A DNA stretch of 64,000 nucleotides from Gnetum montanum. Lineage: Eukaryota > Streptophyta > Gnetopsida > Gnetales > Gnetaceae. Within the stretch, counting starts at the first letter, position 1; the number at the start of each line of letters is the position of its first letter. Of the stretch, positions 1 to 10,400 are shown one piece after another. The notes under the pieces were generated by a model. That model was not told the origin of the DNA and made no database searches. It saw nothing but the letters and a program-made list of their open reading frames with translations. Made by a program: the position numbers and the translations under genes. The stretch is from the NCBI GenBank assembly GCA_015680685.1, contig MNCI01029647.1:1-64000 (forward strand), written 5' to 3'.

Positions 1-640
1 GCCGCTGCAAACGCCATCCCTTAGCAGGAACAGATCACAGCGCGCTTGAGTCCTAACAGCAGATCTACCCGAAGCGAAGAAGCAGAACAGGAATTGCAGA
101 GTCGTCTCGCCCAGTTAGCAGGTTCTATCGTTTAAAAGATCGACAGACTTCAGAGCTTGACCATTCCTGCACCTAAGCTTTGGATCTACAAGGTAGATCA
201 GACTTCTGTCCAGACAGTTTTCTTGTTGTTTTGTACTCATTTTGTATCCAATTGCTGGGGGATTTCTCCCATTGTAACGTAATATACACATAAGCATACG
301 TCCAATCCAGCATTGAAACATAGATCTTGGATCTTTGCGACGTACACGTTGTTTTCTCCCCCGATTAGCATCTTTTCGGCGCTTTAGCATTATCTTCGTA
401 ACGATCCATCTACGTCACTGTCTTCCCGTTTTACAATCTCTCGCACCAAAACACGGCACGCAAAAATCCATAATCGTTATCGCTTTTACTGACCCGTAAG
501 TCCCTGTCTGATTGACAAGACCGTTCAGGGCACCACGGATTCGTTTTCCAGCTTAGCCCTCGCCCGGATCCGTGGTTAAAGCTATGTACACGGAATCTCG
601 GTCGGTATTTCCAGATGCCGATGCTTTCCGTCGTTATAGG
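1..640 (+). repeat. Tat-family LTR, R/U5 end (element 1)
   Basis: No coding signal is visible. A block at about 500-620 (core GACCGTTCAGGGCACC) aligns by eye with 21,345-21,470 on the plus strand and with 16,774-16,940 on the minus strand. Those two lie at the U5 ends of the other Tat LTRs in the window, so this is taken as the U5 end of the same family on the plus strand. The sequence switches at about 640 to the antisense accessory gene. The PBS, leader, gag and protease of element 1 are therefore missing, presumably deleted. The left end is cut by the window edge. Confidence 0.55.
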
Positions 641-2603
641 CCTGGGCCTAGAAAAGAGGGTAAATAGTATGGGCTACCTCCAACACGATCCTTTCAGTGG
701 GGATTCCCTTAATTTCCTTCTTAACCCCTAGCCACTCCTTTATCTCTTGCTAGTACTTGGCACTCCTCTTTGATTTTTCATCTATAGGGAAATCGCCAGA
801 GGGAACGCCGAAGAGATTAGCAAATAGTTGATCATCAATGTCAAAATTTACACGTACATTACGCACGCATATGCAAAGATGCTTAGCTTCTTCGCTGAAG
901 GAGTTGACTAGGGTCAACATTTCACCTACAGTAGCATCAGGGGTTATGGCTAAGAAAAGGTCCATCAGTCCAGCCTCCCGAATGTTATTGTTCACTACAA
1001 TTGGGGCCACTCTATGGCCAACCCAATGTTGGGCATCCTTTATATCACCATAATGGAAGAGAAGACTGTTGGCCTCACGACCGAAGGCCATGATTGTAAT
1101 TTGTTGTGATTCCTTGACTGCTAACACAAAACAATAGGTAAGCCGACACCAACTGATAACATTGACGCAATTCATCATCATGATAAAACTTACTAGGCCC
1201 GAAAGGTAAAGGAAAATGAGGAATTTCCCTTCGCACATCTACAACGATAAGGGGAGGGTCCAAGGTCCACTCCCTATCCAGCCATCCAAGTTACTTGCAT
1301 CTAGAAAAGAAGTCAGCATAACGGGTAGGGTATTCAGGGATCTCGAACGCCAGTTGTTCCATGACAGTAGCCCATACGTTGCTGATAGAGGTAAACTCCC
1401 CTATAGCCCTTTCGTCCAACAACAATGTATCATTATTGCCCAAAAGGCTGCTTTCATTGATGAAAAAACTACACCATAGACAATCCCTTTATGCTTAACA
1501 CGCATTTAAACAGTAGTTAGCACATTACAATACTGCGAAGTGAAATAAAACTTACCCGCCTGCATAATGCACGGTACCAAGTGGATTCTAAAAGTAGGTT
1601 GTGAGATGAAGAGCCACAAACAAAGTGTTATAGGCATGGTAGTAGTTAAACCTGGGTATCTCCCAGATCTAGCTCAAATGCCTCAAACCCTTGGCGCTCT
1701 ATTCATGGTCTTACACCCGCATCGTTTCAATCGCACCGTCTAACAAAAATGCTAAGATGCTCTGTGTAGAACCAACCAATAGCATCTCTAAAATAGCAGC
1801 AGCTTCATTAACTAATAGATGCAACCAGATGATTACGCTGTACTTACGAAGCAAAAATTGCAAAAAATCCCACGCGCCCCTTCGGAACCATACCGCCTTC
1901 TCCTTTATACGAGCATGAGGAGGAGGAACATTGGTCGTAGGAACATGAATGCAGCATAGAATGTCCATAATGTCCAAAATGATTAGGAAGAGCTTTAGCA
2001 TAATGTTGTACGATAAAAAATGTATTACTGTTAGACAAACTATTTAGATAGGAACATTCATCACGCTACACTTGGGTTTACACGATTCTCAGAAAATTAC
2101 AGAGTACATTGGAGACACATGACCAAAATTGCCCAAACCCTTACAACAACTCAAGGTTTGTCTTTGACAACGGCGATGAAAGCAACACTGCATATTACCC
2201 CAACATACCAGATAACTATTAGAAACAATAAAAAAGAAAAAGAAAATAGGACTTCAATTACGTCACGCATGAATACAGTACTTAGATTTTTTCCAACTAT
2301 ACATCTACACAGCATTACTCCATACTCCCGAAACTTTCATAACAATACAAAGTCTTGCAAACGAAAATAGCCTAGCTTGCGTAAACAAACATTAACGCTG
2401 ACACAACATGCGTATTCAAAATAAAAACAACTACGACACTATAACAAATGTGACAATAGTGCAAAGGGGTAGATGGCAATTTACCGGTTGAGCGGAGTAA
2501 CTTCCCGAGCCTCTACTCTAGCCTATGAAGCTTGCTGCAAACTCTCTTGCACTTCATCAATCCTGGCCAACTTGGCATTCTTTCCTTTGACCTTTGGTGC
2601 CAT
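640..2603 (-). pseudogene. Antisense accessory gene of Tat element, copy 1 (FCP1-like domain), truncated
   Basis: Four exons can be placed by comparison with the copies at 7.5-11.9k and 39.8-44.1k: exon 1 2603-2485, exon 2 about 2002-1556, exon 3 1468-1194 and exon 4 1117 to about 640. Donors GTAAAT, GTAAGT and GTAAGT and acceptors ending TAG and CAG fit. Exon 2 reads LIILDIMDILCC, then AVWFRRGAWDFLQFLL, then SVIIW. This order resembles plant FCP1/NIF phosphatases, which have a LxLDxNGLL motif, then RPxxxxFLxF, then VxVWSS. Exon 3 has an LLLDE stretch. Exon 4 carries the family block FANLFGVPSG. In-frame stops (for example codon 27 of exon 1) and the break at about 640 make it a pseudogene. 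The phosphatase assignment is an inference; the exon homology among copies is clear. Confidence 0.65.
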
Positions 2604-2723
2604 GGCTGCAATTGAACAAAATCTTCGTAAAGTCGTCTGCTCACACTTCGCTTACACTCCCTTCTTGCTATAGCTAGATCCAAATTCGCGATATCGGTAA
2701 CCTGTTTTGAGCATGAACCACTG

Positions 2724-2736
2724 GTTTATAAATAAA
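2724..2736 (-). promoter_or_regulatory. TATA-like box of accessory gene copy 1
   Basis: On the minus strand a TTTATAAAC block lies about 125 bp upstream of the exon-1 ATG at 2603. Copy 2 has CCATAAATAG at 7306-7315, about 150 bp upstream of its equivalent ATG. The matching position in two diverged copies supports a gene-specific promoter, but no transcript evidence exists here. Confidence 0.45.
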
Positions 2737-3159
2737 GCGCTTGAAACTAACTGATTCTTTCTACTTAATCGATGCAGAAATTTCCCAAAATGCTGGTGTC
2801 AGTATGACATGGAGCGCGAAGATCAGGGCATTAATTTCATAGATATCACACGAGTTACGGTCTGAAACGACCCTAAACTAATACATAGCTTATCACCTCG
2901 TAATTTTGTCGCATTAAATACTATCTGTGCAAAATTTCAAATCCAATTATTTTGACACGCTAGACACGCCACATTACATCTTGCATTCTATTTCATATGC
3001 TAGCATCTAGGAAGCCTAGCTTATCATTTCTTTTTACAAACTATGCATATTTGTAACGGTCCACTTAGACCTTAAACTGGAAACTCCTCTGACACATAAT
3101 TCTGATGCAGAAACAAACAAACATTTATCATTCAACAGACTAGTAGAAAGACAATGTAA
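2737..3159. other. Spacer between antisense gene and RT, with one hairpin module
   Basis: No reading frame is supported. At 3058-3080 the minus strand reads CCAGTTTAAGGTC, then TAAGTG, then GACC. This is one copy of the hairpin module (GGTC paired with GACC) that is tandemly repeated at the same relative place in element 2 (6820-7130). Confidence 0.45.
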
Positions 3160-3637
3160 CAGCTTCCATTTTTGGCGATTTTACAAGGCCATCCGCAAAT
3201 GGACGCAACTTTATCTACACCCTTAGCCTTAACAGGGCTGCATGAGAAGATAATTAAATAGTTCAATCACACGCTAGTAGGAACAAACCTTTCCCTTTAT
3301 GATGAAACCATAGAAACATTGGAAACATCCCCAAACTAGCCAGATCATCTGGCCTAAACACTCGACCTAGAGGCTAGTGATGTAACCGAGGACCCTCTCA
3401 GTGAGGTCCCTGTGGTTATGCACAAAGGTGAAAATAAAACTCTTAGGATTAGTTTTCTCCTAGACCAATAGATGCAAAGTGGCATAAAACGAGTTCTCAG
3501 ACTGGGTGTCCAACATCGTAGTTGTCTCTAAGAAAACAGGAGGTATTCGCATCTGCATAGACTTCTGGGATCTGAACAAAGCTACGATTAAGGAAAATTT
3601 CCTATTACCTAGTATCGACCAACTAATCGACACAACG
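3160..3637 (+). pseudogene. Ty3/gypsy (Tat) RT N-terminal fragment, element 1
   Basis: The plus strand encodes a start-of-RT segment: DVTEDPLSEVPV, then SNIVVVSKKTGGIRICIDF, DLNKATIKENF and PSIDQLIDT. The same segment occurs on the minus strand at about 6480-6030 in element 2, with conservative changes. RT stops at about 3634, before the palm motif, where it meets inverted integrase sequence. A TTTTACAAG-G stretch near 3180 aligns with a TTTTGACAG-G stretch at the matching spot in element 2. It could be the 3' splice site of the protease-RT intron known in Ogre elements. The orientation shows that element 1 is on the plus strand and that the gene at 640-2603 is antisense to it. Confidence 0.8.
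3631..3637. other. Inverted junction between elements 1 and 2
   Basis: Plus-strand RT (…IDT) ends and minus-strand integrase (…AYRTT) ends within the same seven bases. Both frames stay recognisable right up to the join. This is a tail-to-tail fusion of two truncated copies of one family. Confidence 0.7.
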
Positions 3638-4390
3638 TGGTTCTGCATGTTGTCCTGTAGGCCTAGAGAACGTAGAGGATTTGGTCGTGCCACCGCCTCT
3701 TGCTGTTGTTAAGCATCCACTTCAACAAGTTGATGATGGACTTATTTGTAGCCTTCGTCTGTCTGTTGGCCTATGGATAGTATAGGGAGGAGAATGATTG
3801 CTTAATGCCTAGATTGCTACAAAAGGTTTGGGTTTCTGTACTATTGAATTGTGATCCATTGTTAGTTACAATAGTCATTGGAAGCCCAAACCTTGTCATG
3901 ATGTTTTCCAGGATGAAATGGCAGATTTGTTGAGACATCGTTTTCCTCAAGGGAACAGCTTCCACCCACTTAGTAAAATACTCAGTGGTAGTGATAATGA
4001 AGCTATGCCCTGCGAAGGACTTAGGTGTGATAGGTCCTATGAAGTCTAGTCCCCATCGTTGGAAAGGCCACATGATTTACATTGGGTGCAGGTCCGTAGG
4101 TGAGATGTGTATGAGCTTTGCATATCTCTGGCACATGTCACATGTCTTGAATTTCGACAGGCAGTCATGCTCCATGTGAGGCCAATAGTACCCTAGGCAT
4201 CTAATTTTCGTAGACATAGCCCTAGGTCGTATGTGTCCACCTCATAGCCCTTCATGTACTTCATTAACTACCTTCTGCACCTACCCCCCACCCATGCATT
4301 CCAACAATATCTCATCATAGGAGCATTGGCACAGGGCGTCATTTTCCATGAGCGTATATTCTCGGGCATGCTTTCGGATCGCATCTCTCT
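3638..4390 (-). pseudogene. Integrase, Tat element 2 (3' truncated)
   Basis: This is the integrase part of the Ty3/gypsy pol, which inserts element cDNA into the genome. The zinc-binding H2C2 region spans about 4270-4130 (GGHIRPRAM … CDMCQRY). The catalytic core starts with WGLDFIGPITPKSF at about 4060. Of the DDE triad, the first Asp is present. The second is Asn (IVTNNGSQF) and the Glu position reads Lys (QTKATNK), so the enzyme would be dead even without the stops. The frame continues through LLKWMLNNSKRRWHDQ to AYRTT and is cut at the junction. The C-terminal domain, the PPT and the 3' LTR of element 2 are absent. Confidence 0.85.
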
Positions 4391-5480
4391 AAGCAGATGT
4401 TAGTCCATGTGGAGGTTCTCTATGTTGTAGGTAGGCTTTAATGTTAGCATACCACTCCTGGGTATACGTGAAACTGATAGAGGCCACATGTCCCGCTTGA
4501 GTGATAGGCTCAGTACATTCGACAATCGCAGTCGGCAGACTTGCGAACGAGTGTGGTGGAATGTTTAATGCAAGGGTGGCTAACGCATCTACCACAGTGT
4601 TCTCATTGCATGACACATGTTGCACATCTATGGTTGCAAATTGCTTAAGCATGCTTTTTGCTAGGTCACAGTAGGATTGCAGATGCATAGCTTTGTAGGC
4701 ATAGACCTCGATGATTTGATTCACAACTAGTTGCGAATCACGACAGATTGCCAAGTGTTATATGCATAGTGTTTGGGCAACTGAGAGGCCTCTGAGTAGC
4801 CCCTCATACTCTATCACATTATTGGTGCAAGGGAATGCAAAAAAATAGGCAAACAGGTGCATTTCCCTAGAGGGGAACTTAATAATGGCACTTGCACTAC
4901 CTCCTCACGAGGTTGAAGCATCATCAAAGTGTAAAGTAGCTTCTAGGTGTGATGGAACAATGTTGATAGTGCCAACATGCTCATCTGGGAATTCGGGATC
5001 TATGGTTGCATGGTCATTGACGGGTGAGGCCATAAGTTCCATTGCTATGGCTTGATGCTTAGTTGACGACTGGATTACATAGTGTAGGTCGAACTCCATG
5101 GTTATTGCTTTCCATCGGGCTATCCTACTGCTTTCATATAGGTTGTTAGTGATAGCTTGGAGTATGTTGCTTTTGCAAATGATGTTGACTACATTACGAA
5201 ATAGATAGTGCCTCCACTTTTTTAGGGCAAACACTAAGGCAAGGCAATGCCTCTCTACTTCATTGTATTTCGCATCGTACACTATCAATGCATGATCCAG
5301 ATAATACACTAGCATATTAGATCCATCGTCTCATTTTTGATATAGCAGTGCCACGATAGATGTGTCGGAGGTGGCAAGGTAGATGAAGAAAGGCTTATCC
5401 CTTTGTGGTAGATGCAAAATTGGGAGGTGCAAAAGCTCTTCCTTCAAGTCGTCGAAGGCTTGTTGACATTGAGTTTTCCA
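4391..5480 (-). pseudogene. RNase H plus archaeal-type second RNase H, Tat element 2
   Basis: Two RNase H domains lie in tandem, the hallmark of the Tat lineage. The first (about 5420-5030) follows the RT tether and includes DAKYNEVERHCLALVFALKK and the KWRHYL block. The second (about 4940-4545) reads HFDDASTS, then TNNVIEYEGLLRGLSVAQ, then CRDSQLVVNQI, ending with ENTVVDALATLALNIP. That is the order of the additional (aRNH) domain with its D…E…DS…D residues. RNase H removes the RNA strand during reverse transcription. Several in-frame stops interrupt it. Confidence 0.85.
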
Positions 5481-6690
5481 CTAGAAGTTAACCCCTTTCT
5501 TTAGAAGATGTTGCATGGGGTGTAACTTGTCAATCAACTTTGCTATAAAACTTTGGATGAACTATACCCTACCTTGTAAGTCACGTAACTCCTTAAGGTT
5601 TGTGGGAGGTGCCAAGTTGATGATGGTCTTGACTTTCTTAGGGTCCACCCTTATTCTGACCTTCAATACTATGAACCCTAACATGTGTCTGATTTTCACA
5701 TAGAAGACATAGTTCTTAGGATTAAGGCATAGATCATGCATTTGACAACATTTAAGGACTATGGTTAGATCACATGGGTGATCAACTACCTCCTTGGACT
5801 TGACTGCTATATCATCCACATAGTCATTTAACGTTTCTAGGATGTAATCGCTGAAGATGTAAGTCATGGCTTGCTAGTAGGTTGCTCCAGCATTCTTGAG
5901 CCAAAAAGGCATCATGGTGTAACAGAATGTCCCCCATGGGGTCATGAAGGCCATCGCTAGCTAATGCTCTGAGTTGATGTGAATTTGGTTGTAGCTAGAA
6001 AAGCCATCCATGAAGGATAATAGAGCATGACCAGCCATAGTGTCGATGAGTTGATCGATGCTTGGAAGTGGGAAATTGTCTTTGATTGTCACCTTTTTCA
6101 AATCCCATAAGTCTATGCAGATTTGTATTCCTCCTGTTTTCTTAGAAACCATGATGATGTTGGACACCCATTCCGAATAATCAATTGTGTGGATGAAACT
6201 AGCTTGGTATAGCTTAGTGATTTCATCCCTTACGGTTAGTGCAATTTTTGGTTTGACTTTACGAGCCTTCTACTTGACTACGTTCATGCTTGGGTCTAGG
6301 ACAATGTTGTGCTATATCAGCCTTGGATCTAAACCCGGCATGTCACTGTACGACCATGCGAAGACCTTGATGTTATCTTCCAAAATCTTGGCTACATTTT
6401 CGTGTGTCTATGCATCTAGGAGGGAGCTAATTTTTAACATTTTTACTTCTCCCTTGGACGTGGTCACAGGTGTCTCAACGAGAGGGTCCTCAGTCACATC
6501 CTCGGCCTCTAAATCTAGGGTTCAAACTAGATGCTCGGGCTAATCTGGGGATGCTTCTAAGGTCACTATGGTGCTAGTTTTGGTTGACCCCTAGTCGATT
6601 AGGTCTGAGTTCAATTATCTCATGAGCTTGCCATGTGGACCTGCTAGGGCTAAATGCATGGAGAGATCACGATGGATTTCCATTTTCTGC
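5481..6690 (-). pseudogene. Reverse transcriptase, Tat element 2
   Basis: The domain is complete in order. A linker EDVTEDPLVETPVTTSKG is followed by SNIIMVSKKTGGIQICIDL, FPLPSIDQLIDTMAGHALL, SFMDGFSSYNQIHI, then MTPWGTFCYTMMPFWLKNAG and the catalytic YVDDIAVKS at about 5820. Both catalytic aspartates of YVDD remain. The connection to RNase H (LPPTNLKELRDLQGRV) is also clear. TAG and TAA stops replace Gln or Trp codons. The 5' boundary near 6690 shows TTTTGACAG-G, a plausible 3' splice site. Protease lies 6 kb away on the far side of the antisense gene. Confidence 0.9.
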
Positions 6691-6724
6691 TTAACCTGTC
6701 AAAACGAGATGAAAGCCTAGTTAA

Positions 6725-7150
6725 GAGGCACCTGTTGGTAGAAATTGTGTATAATGAAAACTTGCAAAGCAATTATGAGATGTAACCAGATAAGTATGAT
6801 GTAAGGATTATAATTTTGCCAGTTTAAAGTCATGGCAGATCACTAAGGCATGGAGATGCAGACCTACTAATAGGCAAGATGTAAACTATCAACATGAGAC
6901 CGTGAAACTGCTAAGAAGAAAATGTAAAACTGCCAATGCAAAAATGTGAGATTGCTAGTTTAGTGTCATTGCAGACTACAAACATATAGTAGATCGAAAA
7001 ATGCTAGTTTAAGGTCTTTTTCGGACCGTAGAAGTTGCAACTGCACTGGGGTTTGCTATTTTAGGATCTTTTTGGATCAGTAAGAGTGCAACTATGCTAC
7101 AATTGCTCGTTTAAGGTCTTTCTGGACCGAGATAATCGAAAATATAATTT
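6725..7150 (+). repeat. Upstream tandem hairpin modules of accessory gene copy 2
   Basis: There are about five spaced modules of the type GCTAGTTTAAGGTCTTTCTG with GACC, near 6822, 6951, 7002, 7057 and 7105. Each has a short inverted repeat whose arms change together: GGTC with GACC, GATC with GATC, GTC with GAC. The same module, in the GGCC form, is repeated downstream of the gene at 12,067-12,490 and, for copy 3, at 23,448-23,632. Confidence 0.6.
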
Positions 7151-7305
7151 TTTTGTTTCTCAAGAAAGCAAGCTGTTAGCTTGAAGTGTGTGAAGGTTTT
7201 AATGCTAACAATGCTACAATGTTGTGGCGAGCATGCTACGCTGTACGACACACTTTGCATTAAACGGAGAGAAAGAGCGGTAACTTTTCCTTTTTACCAT
7301 TACGG

Positions 7306-7315
7306 CCATAAATAG
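7306..7315 (+). promoter_or_regulatory. TATA-like box of accessory gene copy 2
   Basis: CCATAAATAG stands about 150 bp upstream of the exon-1 ATG at 7461, on the strand opposite to the host element's gag-pol. The position matches the TATA-like site of copy 1. Confidence 0.45.
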
Positions 7316-7460
7316 GGATTAAACTTTGGTAAGTTTATCATTCTCACTATAAGAGTGCAAAGCCCATATTCGGAGCACAAGGCAATTTCAAAGCAATTTT
7401 GCTAACAACGAGCAAGGCGGTTTTCTACACAGCAATGAGGAAAAGAAATCTGTGAGTAGG

Positions 7461-10400
7461 ATGACGGCTCTAAAGAAGGAATGCATGAATTTGGTGCTCG
7501 CAAAGTTCGAGGAGGTGAACCAAACCATAGGACACGTGACACAAGCATGCGTTGCAGCACGGAAGGACATGACATTAACCTAATGGGTTACTATGCTTTC
7601 TCTGCTTTTCCGTGATTCTGTTATCATTTTTTTCTTCTGTTATTCTCCGCTTTCATTTTACATCCTAGTTTTAGACATTTTTATTTTCTATTATCGCGTT
7701 GTTTTGGCCTTTGCATCGCCACTTTTTCCATATCAGCCGCGGTGAGTGCATAAACGTTACACCATCGTTGCATGCAAGGTGGCTTAAACTACCACCACCG
7801 CGGTTGTCATAACCGCAGGAGTTTGCTCAGCGTAAGTTACTTGATCTTCAAATGGCATGACGTAGGACCCTAAGGAGGGTTGGGCCATGCATGATGTGAG
7901 AGCATGACACGTGTCCTGTCAGGGCATATTGTTAATTTTCCTATTAGGATTTCTTGCTCTGTTGCTATGCTAGGCTATTTTCGCTATGCTAACACTTTCA
8001 TGTTCTTGCTATGCTATGCGTGAGAAGAGGGTTATTCTATGCTATATGCATGTACTGCTAAGTATTGCTACGTTGTGTGTGTATTGCACTTAGACATGAT
8101 GCTAACACTTGCTGGTTGTGTTGTGCAGAATGGGGCTACGGCCAATGCTGATTGTCTTAGAAATTAGAGAGGTCTTGTGTCATGTGAGAAAACCTGTGGC
8201 TAATGCTCCTCCTCCCCAGATACATGTGGGAGAGTAGGGGGTCTGGTTCAAGAAAGGGGCACAGGACTTCTTACAATTCCTCCTTGACCACTTCAGTGTG
8301 ATTATTTGGTCATCCCTAGAGGAGGATGAGGCGGCTGGCATAATAAAAGCCATATTGCCTGGGGTAAGTCAGGGAATTCTTAGGTTTCTGACCAATGAGG
8401 CAATCATGAGCAGGTAGGGAGAAGGATCCAGTCAGCACCCAATAGGGTTTAGGCATTTGGCTTGGATCTGGGAGATGCCTAAGTACAGCTACTACCACCA
8501 TTACAACACATTATTCCTCACACGTTATATGGCGACGTACTTCCAGAACCCTTAGGGAATTGTCTACTGTGGTGGTGGGTGCTTTTAACAACCTTGTTTT
8601 GCTGTGTTGTGCGACACTGGCCATATTCACCAAATGCTAATAGTATGCATTTGTTACTAGGTTCTTCATCAAAAAGGATGGGGTTCACGATCGACCGGGT
8701 CTATTGGCTATAGCATATAGATAGCCCTACAGGAGTCCTCTTCTACTGAGAACCTACGAGCGAGTGTGATCGATCAATGCGGGGGTGAATACCATACCTA
8801 CCCAAGCCTATATTCTATTCTCTATGATCAGTGCAAGGGGCAAGGTTGGCTGGATGAGGAGTAGGTAGAACCCTTCAAACTGGTCATGGTTGAATAAGTT
8901 CTGGTTGACCTTCTGCTGTTCCCATTACCGTATAGGCATGGTAGGCCAAAAAGTAAGTGTTGCATGCTCGAGTATCGTTGCAATCTTTGCATTTTCTATG
9001 CTTTTATGCTAAAAATTTTTACGAGAACTGTTGCAGGGGCAAAGAATCTCCAGGAGGTGATGGTGGTAACCGCCAAGACACAGGGGGCAAATATCTACTT
9101 CAAATACAGTGAAGTAGAACCGAGCCAACGCTAGATAAACTGTGTAGCTTCGGACTCCTTGGTCCAGAACATCAAAAAAGTTGGGCTTATGGATCTATTC
9201 CTAGCCCCAAATTCGAGCGTTCCTATCGCTGAGATGCTCTCCCTGCTCAACTCCTTTTTTGACAAGATAGGCCACTTCTGTACGAGCATTCAAGGCATGC
9301 GGGTGGTTATTAAAATCAACAACTAGCTATTCATGGACCTATTCAGTGTCCTTATCGACAGCATCCTCATAGGGTCAAGGGGCAAGAAGGAGCTGATCCT
9401 TCAGAAGAAGGACATTCAGGAGTGGCTAGGGATTACCAAGGAGCAAAAAGGGCTCCCCATGGAGAAGCTTAAAGATGAGCCTGCCAAGGAGATCTACCTT
9501 GTCTTCCATGCTCACGTGTTCCTCCAGATGCTTATCCAAGGGAAGGTCTTGGGGATTGAGCAAGCCTGGATAATGTGGGAGGTCATGAAAGAGGGGGCCC
9601 ACTACAACTAGGCCAGCTTTTTATGTAAAGGCTTGCAAGCCAAAATCTTGGGACTCCATCAAAAATCAGAGTCCCATTCCAACATACATTATTCCTTCTA
9701 CATAGCTTGTCTGAAGCACTTCGCGGAGTTCCTGGTGGTTCACGAGAATGAAGTCTAGGTCATGCAAAGTCGCAACTAGATTTCCAGGCTGTGGATTCGC
9801 CAGATTCTCCAAACCACATGAGCCCAAGATCCCCTAGAAATAATTGGGGATTCATTCTCTATGATGACTAAGGATCAGGTGGCTCGCAATGTTCATGGCC
9901 AGGACAACATAGGTGAGATGCCCCCTACCATAGCTGGTAGCATGTCATGAGGGGAACATCTCATAGCTGAGACTGTGCCCAAAAGGTTACAGTGGAAGAG
10001 GCCTTCCCCAGTTGAGGAAACCCTTCGCATGAAGGAAGAGGAGGGGTAGAGACTATGGCTTAAACTATAGAGGACGCAACCCCCCATTGGTAAATGCTTT
10101 TGTTCAATGCTTACTTTGTTATTGTTTGCTACGCTAGGCGATGTAGCATAGCGTAGCATCTGCTTTAGGCTAACTTGTTTTGTACTAATGCAAACGTGTT
10201 TCTTTGCTAGCAGAGGAAGAAGAAGAAGAAGAAGAAGAAGGTGACAAAGAGGTGTTAGCCCGTAAGGCGGGGGCAAAAAATAAAGACACAGAGGCCCCAG
10301 TCTCAGAAGAAAGGGCCTCTATCAAGAAGGGAAGAACCCCTGTCACTACGGTGGGAGCTCTTGTTATTAGGGAGAACCCTCCTACTAACGAAGAGGATCC

